NCBI GenBank assembly: GCA_903877385.1
Contig: CAIRDP010000054.1
Coordinates: forward strand, 219,357-283,356
Length of the DNA: 64,000 nt
From: an uncultured Bacteroidales bacterium
GTDB taxonomy: Bacteria; Bacteroidota; Bacteroidia; Bacteroidales; FEN-979
Direction: 5' to 3'
In this document: positions 48,309 through 57,737 of the stretch, piece by piece
How the letters are laid out: every line of letters begins with the position of its first letter
Position numbering within the stretch: the stretch's first letter is position 1
The notes under the pieces: model-generated
Seen by the model: the letters and a program-made list of their open reading frames with translations, nothing else
Database searches by the model: none
What the model was told of the DNA's origin: nothing
Translations under genes and position numbers: made by a program

Positions 48309-49286
48309 TTACAAATATCTTGTGTTACGGTAACTTCTTTTCAGTTTCTCAGTTTCGATCTTAAGAACATAATTTAACATTACCTCGAAACTCCCGTTAC
48401 TGTACTTCATCATTTTCGAAACTCCTATATCATAAGCCAAACCTAGCCTAAAGCCTTTTATCATCATGCCGGCCAGGATCGAAGCTGCATCCTGCAGCCT
48501 GTATCCAAGCCCGCCATAAAATTTGTTGTTATACCAGAGGAGCCCGCTTACGCTAAAAGTGAAAGCAGCCCCGTCAAACATAACAATTGCGCTTGGCTGT
48601 AACTGGAATGCCGGATGATCCGGGATATCCCACTGATACCCGCCGTTCAGATAAAAGGTTCTCTGAAGCCGGTATTGAGTGTTTTTGCCCTGGGATTGAA
48701 GCAGTTGGTCTCCCGACAATCCAACATAGAATTTATCGGGTACGCGATAATAAACCCCGATAGCGATGTCAAAGATCATATCGCTCTTGGCCTGGTCAGC
48801 AACAAGCAGGGGGTCGCTGCTGTTCACAGCATGCAACTTGGAATAATCGAACTTACCGTTCTGGAAACCGAGTTGAGCACCCGCCGAAAAATTCCCCGGC
48901 CCGATTTCCGCCTTATACGCATATCCGATCTTTACCGTTGTATTTTTAAATGCACCCAGCTTATCCTGGGAAACCATTCCCCCGACACCTCCGTGAATCG
49001 CACGTATAGGTGAATCTACGCTAAGAAACATGGTTTCGGGCGAAGATGTTCCGTAACCCTCGCTGTCTTTAAAACCAAACCATTGTTCACGTAACAGCCC
49101 TGTTATGGAAATGCCGCCGCTCTGGCCCGCGAAAGCAGGATTGTAAATCATATTGCTGAACATGTAATTGGTTATTACACTGTTCTGCTGCCCCCTGCAT
49201 TCAGGAACCCATAACAAATACAGAACCATAAATGTAGGTAAAACATACTTACACCATGGTTTTCCGGGTAGTAGAGGCACTTGCAT
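48309..49286 (-). CDS. porP: PorP/SprF-family type IX secretion membrane protein
   Basis: The PorP/SprF family are 14-strand outer-membrane proteins that pair with T9SS substrates or the PorKN ring. The 325-residue sequence has a signal peptide (cleavage near CRGQQ) and the family start NSVITNYMFSNMIYNPAFAGQSGGI. Further family segments are FLSVDSPIRAIHGGVGGMVSQDKLG and FYVGLSGDQL, and the C-terminus ends with KRSYRNTRYL. Its place directly before gldKLMN is the typical one for the PorP of the core apparatus. Confidence 0.92.
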   Translation of the reverse strand: MQVPLLPGKPWCKYVLPTFMVLYLLWVPECRGQQNSVITNYMFSNMIYNPAFAGQSGGISITGLLREQWFGFKDSEGYGTSSPETMFLSVDSPIRAIHGGVGGMVSQDKLGAFKNTTVKIGYAYKAEIGPGNFSAGAQLGFQNGKFDYSKLHAVNSSDPLLVADQAKSDMIFDIAIGVYYRVPDKFYVGLSGDQLLQSQGKNTQYRLQRTFYLNGGYQWDIPDHPAFQLQPSAIVMFDGAAFTFSVSGLLWYNNKFYGGLGYRLQDAASILAGMMIKGFRLGLAYDIGVSKMMKYSNGSFEVMLNYVLKIETEKLKRSYRNTRYL

Positions 49287-49440
49287 CAGGTTCCGCTTGG
49301 GTTACTCGTTAATTTAAGGCGTTAAAAGTACAGCTTTTTTTCAAAACGATAATCATAAACACCCTGGTATAAAGATTAAAAAAACTTTTCAGGCCCGCCG
49401 GGGCTAATTGCCGCATTTGGTTATACGGAATTGCTTTTAT

Positions 49441-49471
49441 TTTGTTACCATCAATCTTTTCATCAACTTTG
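49441..49471 (+). promoter_or_regulatory. Promoter of the YitT-family gene, followed by a leader hairpin
   Basis: TTTG (49441-49444), a 19-base spacer and CAACTTTG (49464-49471, one mismatch to TAnnTTTG) lie 50 bases before the ATG. In the leader a CCCCGG-TCTT-TTGGGG hairpin followed by TTTTCTT (49481-49502) resembles a weak attenuator. Confidence 0.5.
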
Positions 49472-49520
49472 TTTTATGATCCCCGGTCTTTTGGGGTTTT
49501 CTTAATTAAACCGATAGTTT

Positions 49521-50417
49521 ATGTCAATCTTTTTCAATAGCGAAAAACCGTTTACGAAAAAATGGTTTTTATCTTACAGCCTGATCATTATAGGCTCATT
49601 CATCCTTGCCACCGCTTTTGTTTTTTTCATAGCTCCGTACAAGATCGTTCCCGGCGGAGTCTATGGGATCTCCATCGTTCTGCATTATATATTCGGGACT
49701 CCGGTTGGCATGGTGGCCCTCTGCTTCGATATCCCATTGACTATCATAGGGATGAAGGTCCTTGGACCTAGATTCGGGTTTAAAACAGTCCTGGGCTTCT
49801 CCCTCACTGCTGTTTTTACCGATACGCTTACCTTCATATGGGGGTTTGAACCCCTGGTCAAGGGCGATGCCCTGCTCTCATCAATTTTCGGAGGATTCCT
49901 TTGCGGACTGGGGCTGGGGCTTATTTTCAGATCCAAAGCCACCTCGGGAGGAAGCGATATTATAGCCGCAATCATTGCAAAGTATACAAAACTCCCGATT
50001 GGGCAGCTGATGATCATGGTAGATTCGGTGATCGTCCTTTTCGGTCTGTTTATTTTCAGGGACTGGAAGATCCCCTTGTATTCGTGGATCGTGATCTTTA
50101 TAACAGGGAAAGTGATCGATGGGGTTCTCGAAGGTATAAATTACGAAAAGAGCCTGTTTATCATTTCCGATAAATATGAAGAGATCCGCGATAAAATCAT
50201 CAACGATCTTAACAGGGGAGGGACGATCATTGACGGCTACGGGATGTTCAATATGGCCGACCGAAAGATAATCTTTACAGTGGTAAGCCGCAGGGAACTT
50301 ATAATCCTCGAAGAATATATACAGCAGATAGACCCCAAAGCTTTTCTGACCGTGCTGGATGCCTCGGAGATCCTGGGCGAAGGATTCAAGTCATTGAGGG
50401 AAAAAGTATCTGATTGA
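49521..50417 (+). CDS. YitT-family (DUF2179) membrane protein
   Basis: The 298-residue protein has five or six membrane helices in the first 200 residues (SLIIIGSFILATAFVFFIAPYKIVPGGVYGISIVL, the YitT signature with PGGxxGIS). A C-terminal cytosolic DUF2179 domain follows (LNRGGTIIDGYGMFNMADRKIIFTVVSRREL). The family is widespread and not firmly assigned. The PGG-containing repeat suggests a transporter-like core. The stop codon lies at the edge of a palindromic repeat that fills the gap to rseP. Confidence 0.9.
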   Translation: MSIFFNSEKPFTKKWFLSYSLIIIGSFILATAFVFFIAPYKIVPGGVYGISIVLHYIFGTPVGMVALCFDIPLTIIGMKVLGPRFGFKTVLGFSLTAVFTDTLTFIWGFEPLVKGDALLSSIFGGFLCGLGLGLIFRSKATSGGSDIIAAIIAKYTKLPIGQLMIMVDSVIVLFGLFIFRDWKIPLYSWIVIFITGKVIDGVLEGINYEKSLFIISDKYEEIRDKIINDLNRGGTIIDGYGMFNMADRKIIFTVVSRRELIILEEYIQQIDPKAFLTVLDASEILGEGFKSLREKVSD

Positions 50418-50545
50418 ATTTCGAATATTGAACAACGAATTTTGAATATCGAATGATTTTCTTAACCCAATTTAGCATGGTAATTCGATTGAATTACAAA
50501 GAATTTGCCGTTCAACATTCAATGTTCAATATTCGATATTTATGT
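50414..50545. repeat. TTGAATATTGAAC-type palindromic repeat, copy 1
   Basis: The whole gap between the two convergent stop codons is an imperfect inverted repeat. The left arm (50414-50454) contains TCGAATATTGAACAACGAAT. The right arm (50501-50540) contains AACATTCAATGTTCAATATT followed by CGATATT. The complement of the right arm again reads AATATCGAATATTGAAC. Related words recur at 63812-63862. It could serve as a bidirectional 3' hairpin. Confidence 0.7.
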
Positions 50546-51868
50546 TCATTTCCTGAACAGGTTCATTACATCATTCCCGTTGGCAAAGATAAGAAGGCCG
50601 AAAAGCAGCACCATTCCTACAATCTGGGCATACTCGATAAATTTATCGCTGGGTTTGCGCCTGAAAATGATCTCATACAGCAGGAACATTACATGCCCCC
50701 CGTCAAGGGCCGGTATTGGTAAGACATTCAGCACTGCAAGCATTATCGATAAAAATGCAGTCAGGTGCCAGAATGCCTCCCAGTCCCAGGTTGATGGGAA
50801 AATCGATCCTATGGCAATAAATCCCCCAACCGATTCATAGGCCTTTTCCTGGGAGAAAAGAAGTTTGATGGATTTTATATAATTGCCCACACCTTCAAAG
50901 GCTTTAACAACGCCCGCCGGGATGGCTGTAAACCCGTTATAGGATTTCTCTTTGAAATCCAGAAAATCGGTAGGGGGCTTTGAATAAACCCCGATCAGGC
51001 CTGTTGAGGGAATATTAACCTTCAATTTCAGGGTGTCTTTTCCCCTCAGTACCGTGACCATCACTTCTTTATTCTTATAAACCTGCTGGGCTTTCCTGAA
51101 TTCACTGAAATAAGGGCGCAGCGTATCATTTAAACCGATAATCCTGTCATCCTTCATCATTCCCGCCCTACTCGCAGGAGCCCCGGCACTGAAACTTGAA
51201 ACAACAAACGGAAAACGGAATGAAAGAAAATCCGTCGATTTGTATTTTATGAGTTTGCTGATGAACCCTTTGGGTATATCAATACTGATTCTCTGGCCAT
51301 CACGGCTAAGCTGTATTGTTTTGGCTTCCTCAAGAACAAGGGTTTTGGGAATCGCAGCGAAATCATCAACGACTTTATTATCAATTGAAACAATATTATC
51401 CCCGTTTCTCAGGCCCATCTGGTACCCTGTAGAATCCACCGAAATGCCGTATTTAAGAGATGAGGTGGGCAGGTATTGTTCCCCCCAGGCCATCAGCATT
51501 AAAATATAGATAACAATGGCCAGGATGAGGTTTACCGTAACCCCTCCAAGCATGATGATAAGACGCTGCCAGGCTGGTTTTGACCTGAACTCCCAGGGTT
51601 GAGGGGCTTGTTTCATCTGTTCGGTATCCATGGATTCATCGATCATCCCTGAAATCTTCACATAGCCTCCAAGGGGGAGCCACCCGATACCATATTCGGT
51701 TTCGCCTTTCTTATACTTAAACAGTGAAAACCAGGGATCGAAAAAGAGGTAAAACTTTTCAACCCTGGTTTTAAACAACTTAGCGGCAATAAAATGCCCC
51801 ATCTCATGAAATATAACCAGAATTGATAAGCTGAGAAGAAGTTGTACTACTTTGATGAATATTTCCAT
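50546..51868 (-). CDS. rseP: RseP-like site-2 zinc metalloprotease (M50)
   Basis: RseP cleaves membrane proteins within the bilayer and releases envelope-stress sigma factors. The 440-residue protein has the zinc motif HEMGH at 21-25 in the first helix. It has PDZ-like domains (YGISVDSTGYQMGLRNGDNIVSIDNK and FVVSSFSAGAPASRAGMMKDDRIIGLND). The second metal motif lies in NVLPIPALDGGHVMF near the C-terminus. Its ATG overlaps the dxr stop by one base (TAATG), so translation is likely coupled. Confidence 0.95.
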   Translation of the reverse strand: MEIFIKVVQLLLSLSILVIFHEMGHFIAAKLFKTRVEKFYLFFDPWFSLFKYKKGETEYGIGWLPLGGYVKISGMIDESMDTEQMKQAPQPWEFRSKPAWQRLIIMLGGVTVNLILAIVIYILMLMAWGEQYLPTSSLKYGISVDSTGYQMGLRNGDNIVSIDNKVVDDFAAIPKTLVLEEAKTIQLSRDGQRISIDIPKGFISKLIKYKSTDFLSFRFPFVVSSFSAGAPASRAGMMKDDRIIGLNDTLRPYFSEFRKAQQVYKNKEVMVTVLRGKDTLKLKVNIPSTGLIGVYSKPPTDFLDFKEKSYNGFTAIPAGVVKAFEGVGNYIKSIKLLFSQEKAYESVGGFIAIGSIFPSTWDWEAFWHLTAFLSIMLAVLNVLPIPALDGGHVMFLLYEIIFRRKPSDKFIEYAQIVGMVLLFGLLIFANGNDVMNLFRK

Positions 51869-53064
51869 TAAGATTTCCCTTTTTGTTTTAAAATGTTAAT
51901 AATAAATTCTTCGGCACGTTTGACTGAATCCCTGTGAGTTTCAACGTAATCCTCATATGAAGGATGGGCGATGAAGAATGCCGATTGCATGCAATGTTCA
52001 ATTACATCGGTCATCTCCATGAACCCGATCTTTTCATTCAGAAAAGCGAAAACAGCGGCTTCGTTTGCAGCGTTCAGGATACAGGGCATATTTCCCCCGG
52101 CTTCCAGCGCTTTATAGGCCAGTTCCAGGTTGCGGAAGACTTCCCTGTCGGGAGGTTCAAAAGTAAGCTGCGGATAATCAAGGAAACTGAACCTGGGAAG
52201 TGCCGAAGGAAGCCTTCCCGGGAACCCGAGAGCATATAAAATGGGCATCCTCATATCGGGCAATCCCATCTGGGCTTTCATGGAACCGTCGATAAACTGG
52301 ACCATGGAATGGATGATTGACTGCGGATGAACGATCACATCAATCTGTTCAGGTTTAAGGCCAAATAACCAGCGGGCCTCGATCACTTCAAGACCCTTGT
52401 TCATCATTGAAGCCGAGTCGATGGTGATTTTATTTCCCATTTTCCAGTTAGGGTGATTCAGTGCGTCTTCCCTGTTAACGGCCTGCAGCTGTTCCTTCGT
52501 TTTTCCCCTGAATGGTCCGCCCGAGGCAGTAAGGTAGATCTTTTCGACACTTCCGGGCTGCTCACCGGCTAAACATTGAAAGATGGCCGAATGCTCGGAG
52601 TCAACCGGTACCAGCATGACGTTGTTTGCAATGGCCATTTTTGTCACAAGCTCACCTGCAATAACTAGGGTTTCCTTATTTGCAAGCGCGATATTTTTAC
52701 CGTATTCGATAGCCCGGAGCGTAGGCCTTAGCCCGGCATAACCGACCAGTGCGCTGATCACCATGTCGACGGACTCCATTTCCATAACCTGGGTGATGGA
52801 ATCCTCTCCTGAGAATACTTTTATAGGGTAACCTTCCAATGCGGTAGCCACTTTTCTGTAACAGGCCGGATTCCCGATGACGACAACATTGGGGTTATGT
52901 TCAAAGGCCTGCCTGATAAGCACATCGCAATTATTCTGGGCCGTAAGTACTTCCACCTCGAACAGCCCGGGATTTGCTTTGATGACATCCAGTGTTTGCC
53001 TGCCGATGGAACCGGTGGATCCCAGAAGGGCGAGGCGCTTTTTTGGTAAGGTTGTTTGCTCCAT
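51868..53064 (-). CDS. dxr: 1-deoxy-D-xylulose 5-phosphate reductoisomerase
   Basis: Dxr makes MEP in the non-mevalonate isoprenoid pathway. The 398-residue protein has the NADPH site LLGSTGSIGRQTLDVI, then ANKETLVIAGELV, VDSEHSAIFQCL, ASGGPFRG, the flexible-loop HPNWKMGNKITIDSASMMNKGLE and LNAANEAAVFAFL. The start follows the M23 stop directly (TGAATG) and the stop overlaps rseP, so the three genes form one coupled operon. Confidence 0.97.
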   Translation of the reverse strand: MEQTTLPKKRLALLGSTGSIGRQTLDVIKANPGLFEVEVLTAQNNCDVLIRQAFEHNPNVVVIGNPACYRKVATALEGYPIKVFSGEDSITQVMEMESVDMVISALVGYAGLRPTLRAIEYGKNIALANKETLVIAGELVTKMAIANNVMLVPVDSEHSAIFQCLAGEQPGSVEKIYLTASGGPFRGKTKEQLQAVNREDALNHPNWKMGNKITIDSASMMNKGLEVIEARWLFGLKPEQIDVIVHPQSIIHSMVQFIDGSMKAQMGLPDMRMPILYALGFPGRLPSALPRFSFLDYPQLTFEPPDREVFRNLELAYKALEAGGNMPCILNAANEAAVFAFLNEKIGFMEMTDVIEHCMQSAFFIAHPSYEDYVETHRDSVKRAEEFIINILKQKGKS

Positions 53065-53955
53065 TCAGAACGAAATATAATCTTTGGGGTTTACAGGCTT
53101 TCCCTCATACCAAAGCTCAAAATGCAGATGAGGGCCGGTTGTGAATTCCCCGGTTTCCCCGATAATGGCTACCGGTTCTCCGGCATTCACATAATCCCCC
53201 GCTTTTGTCAGAATGGCTGAATTATGCTTATAGATGCTTACGATATTTTGCGAATGCTGTATTGCAACAACGTAACCGGTCTCGAGTGTCCAGTTCGCAA
53301 ATATTACAGTTCCGTCAAGAACCGATTTGATGGCTTCGTTTTCTTTGGCCACTATATCCACCCCGAAATGCTTATTCACAGGATCAAATCCATTTGTTAT
53401 AATACCTTTAAGCGGTGTGAAGAAAAGCACACCCCCTATCGAGCCCTTTGCCGATGATGAAGTTTCCCCTGATTCCGCTTTATACAGATTGTATTTTGCC
53501 CTGCTTTCGACGTCGGCCCGCAGTAAAGAATCATCCTCTGACCTTTTCAGGCGGATATCACCATATTTACGTATGGTATCCCTTACAACAGGCCTGTTGT
53601 CGGCAAGATCCTTCCCGTTGATCACATCCCTGAGGTTCTGAAGGTAAAGGTTTTTACGTACCAGGGCTTTTTCGATGGAATCCGTTTTCAGTGTCAGTTC
53701 ATAAAGCTTTTTCTGAAGCCCCACGCTGGAATAACCGGGGATGTATTCCCTTAAAGGGGTAAATGCTATCAGTATGCTCGTTAAAAAAATAAGAAGTATG
53801 GTAAGCACGCCCAGGGCGACAAAAACATTAAGGCGCGAAAGCCTGAAAGTCAGGCGTTCCTCAAGGGTTTCATCGTTCATGAAAACCAGGCGGTATTTAT
53901 TCCTTAGCCTGTCCTTCCAGTTATGCTTTTTCTTATCTCCTTTTTCAGTAGCCAT
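53065..53955 (-). CDS. M23-family peptidoglycan endopeptidase, membrane-anchored
   Basis: The 296-residue protein has a cytosolic basic N-terminus, one membrane helix near 45-68 (VFVALGVLTILLIFLTSIL) and a periplasmic coiled coil (YELTLKTDSIEKALVRKNLYLQNL). The M23 LytM domain is C-terminal. The zinc ligands are visible as HFGVD and GPHLHFELW, so the enzyme should be active, unlike EnvC-type activators. It is the first gene of the M23-dxr-rseP operon and is divergent from the porW/sprE gene. Confidence 0.92.
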   Translation of the reverse strand: MATEKGDKKKHNWKDRLRNKYRLVFMNDETLEERLTFRLSRLNVFVALGVLTILLIFLTSILIAFTPLREYIPGYSSVGLQKKLYELTLKTDSIEKALVRKNLYLQNLRDVINGKDLADNRPVVRDTIRKYGDIRLKRSEDDSLLRADVESRAKYNLYKAESGETSSSAKGSIGGVLFFTPLKGIITNGFDPVNKHFGVDIVAKENEAIKSVLDGTVIFANWTLETGYVVAIQHSQNIVSIYKHNSAILTKAGDYVNAGEPVAIIGETGEFTTGPHLHFELWYEGKPVNPKDYISF

Positions 53956-54008
53956 CCCGATTCAATTATCCTGCATCCATAACGGCTGCAAATATCGTAA
54001 AATTATAC

Positions 54009-54016
54009 TAAATTTG
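54009..54016 (+). promoter_or_regulatory. Candidate -7 box of the porW/sprE gene
   Basis: TAAATTTG followed by C is a full match to TAnnTTTG, 38 bases before the proposed start codon. No -33 TTTG was found at the usual distance. Confidence 0.4.
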
Positions 54017-54053
54017 CGGTTTAGTAGTTATACCTATATTAATTACCAAAGAT

Positions 54054-56723
54054 TTGATCTCGACGAAGAAATACGCCCTCGCCGGAATTTTTATATTGCT
54101 TGCCGGCACAATTTTTTTTAGTGCATGCTCCACCAAGAAAAACACCTGGACAAGACGGGCTTACCATAACCTCACCGCCCATTATAACGTTTACTGGAAC
54201 GGCATGGACCTGATGCGGCAGGGCATCAAGGATTATGATGCCCAGATGAAAGACAATTTCGCCCTTGTCATTCCGGTATATAACTTCGGAGATAAATCAG
54301 GCAATAAAGCTGCACAGTTTTCGGACAACGCAATCAAGAAGGCCTCAAAAACCATACAAAAGCATTCCATGTTCTTCAATCACAAGGAATACTGCAAGTG
54401 GATCGACGATTCCTATATGCTTATCGGCAAGGCTTACTTTTACAAGAAGGACTATCCCATGGCCAGGCGGACCTTTGAGTTCGTCATTAAAACGTACAAT
54501 GATAACGATATCAAATACGATGCTATGCACTGGCTCGCCATGGCAAATATCCAGTTAGGCGATTATAACCGGGGTGAATCCATGCTTGATATGCTGCTGA
54601 ATAAAATCAACAAAGGTGATGCACCCTCAAAATATGAGGAAGAAGCTAACCTGGCTTATGCAAACTCTTATATTCTCCAGAAAAACTATGACGCATCCCT
54701 GCCTTATCTCAACCGGGCGCTGGAGCTGGGGCCAACCGTCAAAATGAAAACAAGGATTTATTTTATCCTCGGACAGATCTACCAGAAACAGGAGGATCCC
54801 GACAGGGCGGCAGCCATGTATACCCTGGTGCTTAAGCACAACAACACCTATGAGATGGAGTTCAATGCAAAGATCAACCTGGCACAATGCTATACGAGTA
54901 AATCCAATGACCGGGATTATATTGTCAAGAAGCTTAAGAAGATGCTTAAAGACGAGAAAAACAAGGATTACCTCGACCAGATTTATTATGCGCTTGCACA
55001 AATCTCACTCACTGATAAAGATACCACCCAGGCTGTTACTTATCTTGGCCAATCGGTAAGTACAAGTAAAACAAATAATTACCAAAGGTCAATCTCTGCC
55101 CTTCAGCTGGCCGACATTTATTTTTCGTTCCCGAATTATCCCAAAGCCCAGGCGTATTATGACAGTACGATGCAGTTCCTGCCGGCCGATTTTGCGAATT
55201 ACAAAGCTATCAAGAAAAAAACAGAAACCCTGACCGATCTTGTTAAACAACTGCAACTGATCCTGAAGGAGGACAGTTTGCAGACTCTTGCAGCAATGAG
55301 CGAGGACAGGAGGAATAAAGTCATCGACAGGCTGATCTCAAATTATATTGCCGAAGAGGTCAAAAAGAAGCAGGATGAGCAGACCAGGCAGCAAAACCAG
55401 ATGTTTGCAGCCCAGGAGGACCTTACGAACACTTCTTCGGCACAGGGCCGCTGGTATTTCTATAATCCCGCTACAATGTCGAACGGGTTTTCCAACTTCG
55501 CAAAAAAATGGGGGAGAAGGAAATTTGAGGATAACTGGTTTCTTACCGATAAGGCAGCTACCCTGACCACCAATGAAGCTCCTGCCGATACGGCCAAGGA
55601 AATCACACTGGCCGGGGCTGATACTGCGGGCGGAAAAAAGCCGGAGCCGAAGTCGACCAACCCGAAAGACAGGAAATATTACCTCCAGGACATCCCTCTC
55701 ACCCCTGCAAAGATTACAGCCTCGAATAAAAATATCATGGAGGCTTATTACAAGTCGGGCTTCATTTATATTGAAGGTTTGAATGATTACGGGCATTCCA
55801 TTGAAAGCTTTGAAACCCTGCTTCACCGTTTTCCTGACTTTCCCCGTAAAGCCCAGGCCTATTATGAACTGTACACCCTCTATAAGGGACTGAAGAATGA
55901 CCAAAAATCAGATTATTACAGGAACCTGCTGCTAACATCCTATCCCGAATCGGATTATGCCAAGCTCCTTGGCAATCCGAATTATTTCAAAGAAATCGCC
56001 TCGCGTAAATCCGAGTCCTCCAAATTATACGAGATAACCTACAATGCTTTCCAGAACCAGCAATACTATATGGTGATCAGCAATGCCGCCGAAGCAAATG
56101 CAAAGTATAAAAGCGACACTTCACTGCTTCCCAGGTTCGATTACCTGCGTGCACTTTCACTTGGCAAAATTGAAGTTTCAGACTCCATGATAGTTGCGCT
56201 TTTAAAAATCCAGCAGGATTATCCCACCAGCCCGGTCAGCACCCTGGTACAGGATGTGTTAAATTCAATGTCAGGCCCTTCGGGTCAGGGGCCTGCCGGC
56301 AAAGCACCGGCCGATTCCAATGCAACGATGCTCAGACTAGCCGAAAGCATCTACAAATTCGATTCAACTGCAGTTCACTTTTATGTAATGATTGTAAATC
56401 CCGGCAAGATTGAAGTTAATGCCCTGAAAATTAAAATTGCCGACTTCAATTCCAAATTCCACGATCTGGAAAGCTTCGAGGTAAACAGCCTGATATTCGG
56501 CAATAACATGGAAATGATCACAATAAGTCCCTTTGATGATGCCAGGAGCGCAATGAAATACCTTGGCAGTATCAGGGACAGCAGATACATCTTTACAAAA
56601 CTGGAGACATCAGGAGATTACAGTGATTTTGTGATCTCGGCTGCAAATTATCCTATCCTGTACAAGAATAAAGACATTCCTAAGTATCGGAAATTCTTTG
56701 AAAAAAATTACCCGGTAAAATAA
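54054..56723 (+). CDS. porW: PorW/SprE-like type IX secretion TPR lipoprotein
   Basis: PorW/SprE links the PorKN ring to the Sov/SprA translocon. The 889-residue protein has a lipoprotein signal (GTIFFSAC, Cys25). The family N-terminus is TRRAYHNLTAHYNVYWNGMDLMRQG. Many TPR units follow (residues about 105-400, DDSYMLIGKAYFYKKDYPMARRTFEFV). A Lys/Ala-rich linker near 500 and further helical repeats follow. It closes with beta-rich segments. The start appears to be TTG. It is far from porP-gldKLMN, as is usual, and is followed 7 bases later by bactofilin. Confidence 0.92.
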   Translation: MISTKKYALAGIFILLAGTIFFSACSTKKNTWTRRAYHNLTAHYNVYWNGMDLMRQGIKDYDAQMKDNFALVIPVYNFGDKSGNKAAQFSDNAIKKASKTIQKHSMFFNHKEYCKWIDDSYMLIGKAYFYKKDYPMARRTFEFVIKTYNDNDIKYDAMHWLAMANIQLGDYNRGESMLDMLLNKINKGDAPSKYEEEANLAYANSYILQKNYDASLPYLNRALELGPTVKMKTRIYFILGQIYQKQEDPDRAAAMYTLVLKHNNTYEMEFNAKINLAQCYTSKSNDRDYIVKKLKKMLKDEKNKDYLDQIYYALAQISLTDKDTTQAVTYLGQSVSTSKTNNYQRSISALQLADIYFSFPNYPKAQAYYDSTMQFLPADFANYKAIKKKTETLTDLVKQLQLILKEDSLQTLAAMSEDRRNKVIDRLISNYIAEEVKKKQDEQTRQQNQMFAAQEDLTNTSSAQGRWYFYNPATMSNGFSNFAKKWGRRKFEDNWFLTDKAATLTTNEAPADTAKEITLAGADTAGGKKPEPKSTNPKDRKYYLQDIPLTPAKITASNKNIMEAYYKSGFIYIEGLNDYGHSIESFETLLHRFPDFPRKAQAYYELYTLYKGLKNDQKSDYYRNLLLTSYPESDYAKLLGNPNYFKEIASRKSESSKLYEITYNAFQNQQYYMVISNAAEANAKYKSDTSLLPRFDYLRALSLGKIEVSDSMIVALLKIQQDYPTSPVSTLVQDVLNSMSGPSGQGPAGKAPADSNATMLRLAESIYKFDSTAVHFYVMIVNPGKIEVNALKIKIADFNSKFHDLESFEVNSLIFGNNMEMITISPFDDARSAMKYLGSIRDSRYIFTKLETSGDYSDFVISAANYPILYKNKDIPKYRKFFEKNYPVK

Positions 56724-56730
56724 ACAAAAC

Positions 56731-57102
56731 ATGGCGAAGAACAGAGAACCGGAAATGCCTTCGATCAACATCATGGGTCCAGGCACGGTGGTAAAAGGGG
56801 AAATCAGTGTGAACGGAGATTTCAGGGTTGACGGAACATTAATCGGGAATATCCATTGCAAAGGGAAAATGGTCGTCGGCCAAACCGGCAGAATAGAAGG
56901 AGAGATCATTTGCCAGAGTGCTGATTTTTCGGGGGACGTCACTGCGACTGTAAAAGTCACAGAATTACTGACTCTGAAGGAAACAGCAAGGTACAGCGGT
57001 GACATAACCACGGGTAAGCTTGCCATTGAACCGGGAGCGAAATTTTCAGGGACCTGTAAGATGGAGATACCCGCTCCCGCTCCGGAGATGTCAAACCAAT
57101 GA
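56731..57102 (+). CDS. Bactofilin (polymer-forming cytoskeletal protein)
   Basis: Bactofilins form nucleotide-free filaments made of a right-handed beta helix and recruit wall enzymes. The 123-residue protein shows VKGEISVNGDFRVDGTLIGNIHCKGKMVVGQTG and GRIEGEIICQSADFSGDVTATVKV. It has short disordered ends, including a Pro/Ala-rich C-terminus (EIPAPAPEM). It follows porW by 7 bases and precedes atpZ by 3 bases. Confidence 0.94.
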   Translation: MAKNREPEMPSINIMGPGTVVKGEISVNGDFRVDGTLIGNIHCKGKMVVGQTGRIEGEIICQSADFSGDVTATVKVTELLTLKETARYSGDITTGKLAIEPGAKFSGTCKMEIPAPAPEMSNQ

Positions 57103-57105
57103 CAA

Positions 57106-57324
57106 ATGGAACCTCAAAATGAGCCCAAAAAGACCCTGAACCAGTATGCAAGGTACTCGGGGATGGCATTCCAGATGATGGTGATCATTGTCGGGGGAGC
57201 TTTTGGGGGATTAGGACTCGACCGATGGCTTAAAACGAAGCCGGTTTTTACAGTAATACTTTCCATTGCTGCAGTATTCCTGGCAATTTACTATGTGACC
57301 AGGGACCTGCTTAAAAAAAAGTAA
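57106..57324 (+). CDS. atpZ: AtpZ/AtpI-family small membrane protein
   Basis: The 72-residue protein has two membrane helices with the family motif SGMAFQMMVIIVGGAFGGLGLDRWL. AtpZ/AtpI proteins aid Mg2+/Ca2+ transport or c-ring assembly for the F-type ATP synthase. Here no other ATP synthase gene follows. A small membrane protein and a DUF4421 gene occupy that place. It is 3 bases after bactofilin and 2 bases before the next gene. Confidence 0.85.
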   Translation: MEPQNEPKKTLNQYARYSGMAFQMMVIIVGGAFGGLGLDRWLKTKPVFTVILSIAAVFLAIYYVTRDLLKKK

Positions 57325-57326
57325 TT

Positions 57327-57737
57327 ATGAATCCTGTCGTTTCATCATATGCAAAACGTTTGCTGATTGTGACCCTATCTTTTGGGTTACTGTCGCTTGC
57401 ACTGTATTTCATTCTCCCTAAAATATGGTTTTCACCTTCCCTTCCCTTTTTATTCATTTTTTATTATGCCTGCAGCCTGCTGTCGTTTATATTGCTCAGC
57501 AGGTCGCTTGAAGCCAGGTCCAACCGCTTCATTTCTGTCTTTATGCTAACGACAGCCATAAAACTTTTTCTTTTCATAACGGTAATGATCATCTATTCAT
57601 TTCTTAACAGAAAAGATGCCGTTGCCTTCCTGCTTAACTTTTTTATCCTTTATCTTGTCTATACTGTTTTTGAAGTTGTACAGATCATTTCACTGACCAA
57701 ATCTTCATCCGCAGTTGAAAAAAGAAATGACGGCTAA
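57327..57737 (+). CDS. Small four-helix membrane protein, possible AtpI-like
   Basis: The 136-residue protein has four hydrophobic helices (LLIVTLSFGLLSLALYFIL, PFLFIFYYACSLLSFILL, LFLFITVMIIYSFL, FLLNFFILYLVYTVFEVV). The size and four-helix layout are those of ATP synthase subunit I-like proteins, which lie between atpZ and atpB in other genomes. No motif decides the function. It starts 2 bases after atpZ and its end overlaps the DUF4421 start by 11 bases. Confidence 0.75.
   Translation: MNPVVSSYAKRLLIVTLSFGLLSLALYFILPKIWFSPSLPFLFIFYYACSLLSFILLSRSLEARSNRFISVFMLTTAIKLFLFITVMIIYSFLNRKDAVAFLLNFFILYLVYTVFEVVQIISLTKSSSAVEKRNDG

Noticed and set aside
57715..57726. TTG start of DUF4421 four codons upstream
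   Set aside because: The ATG at 57727 yields a clean signal peptide. The longer form only increases overlap with the preceding gene.
57106..57737. Beginning of an F-type ATP synthase operon
   Set aside because: Only atpZ and a subunit I-like protein are present. The following genes are DUF4421, queD and folE, not atp genes.
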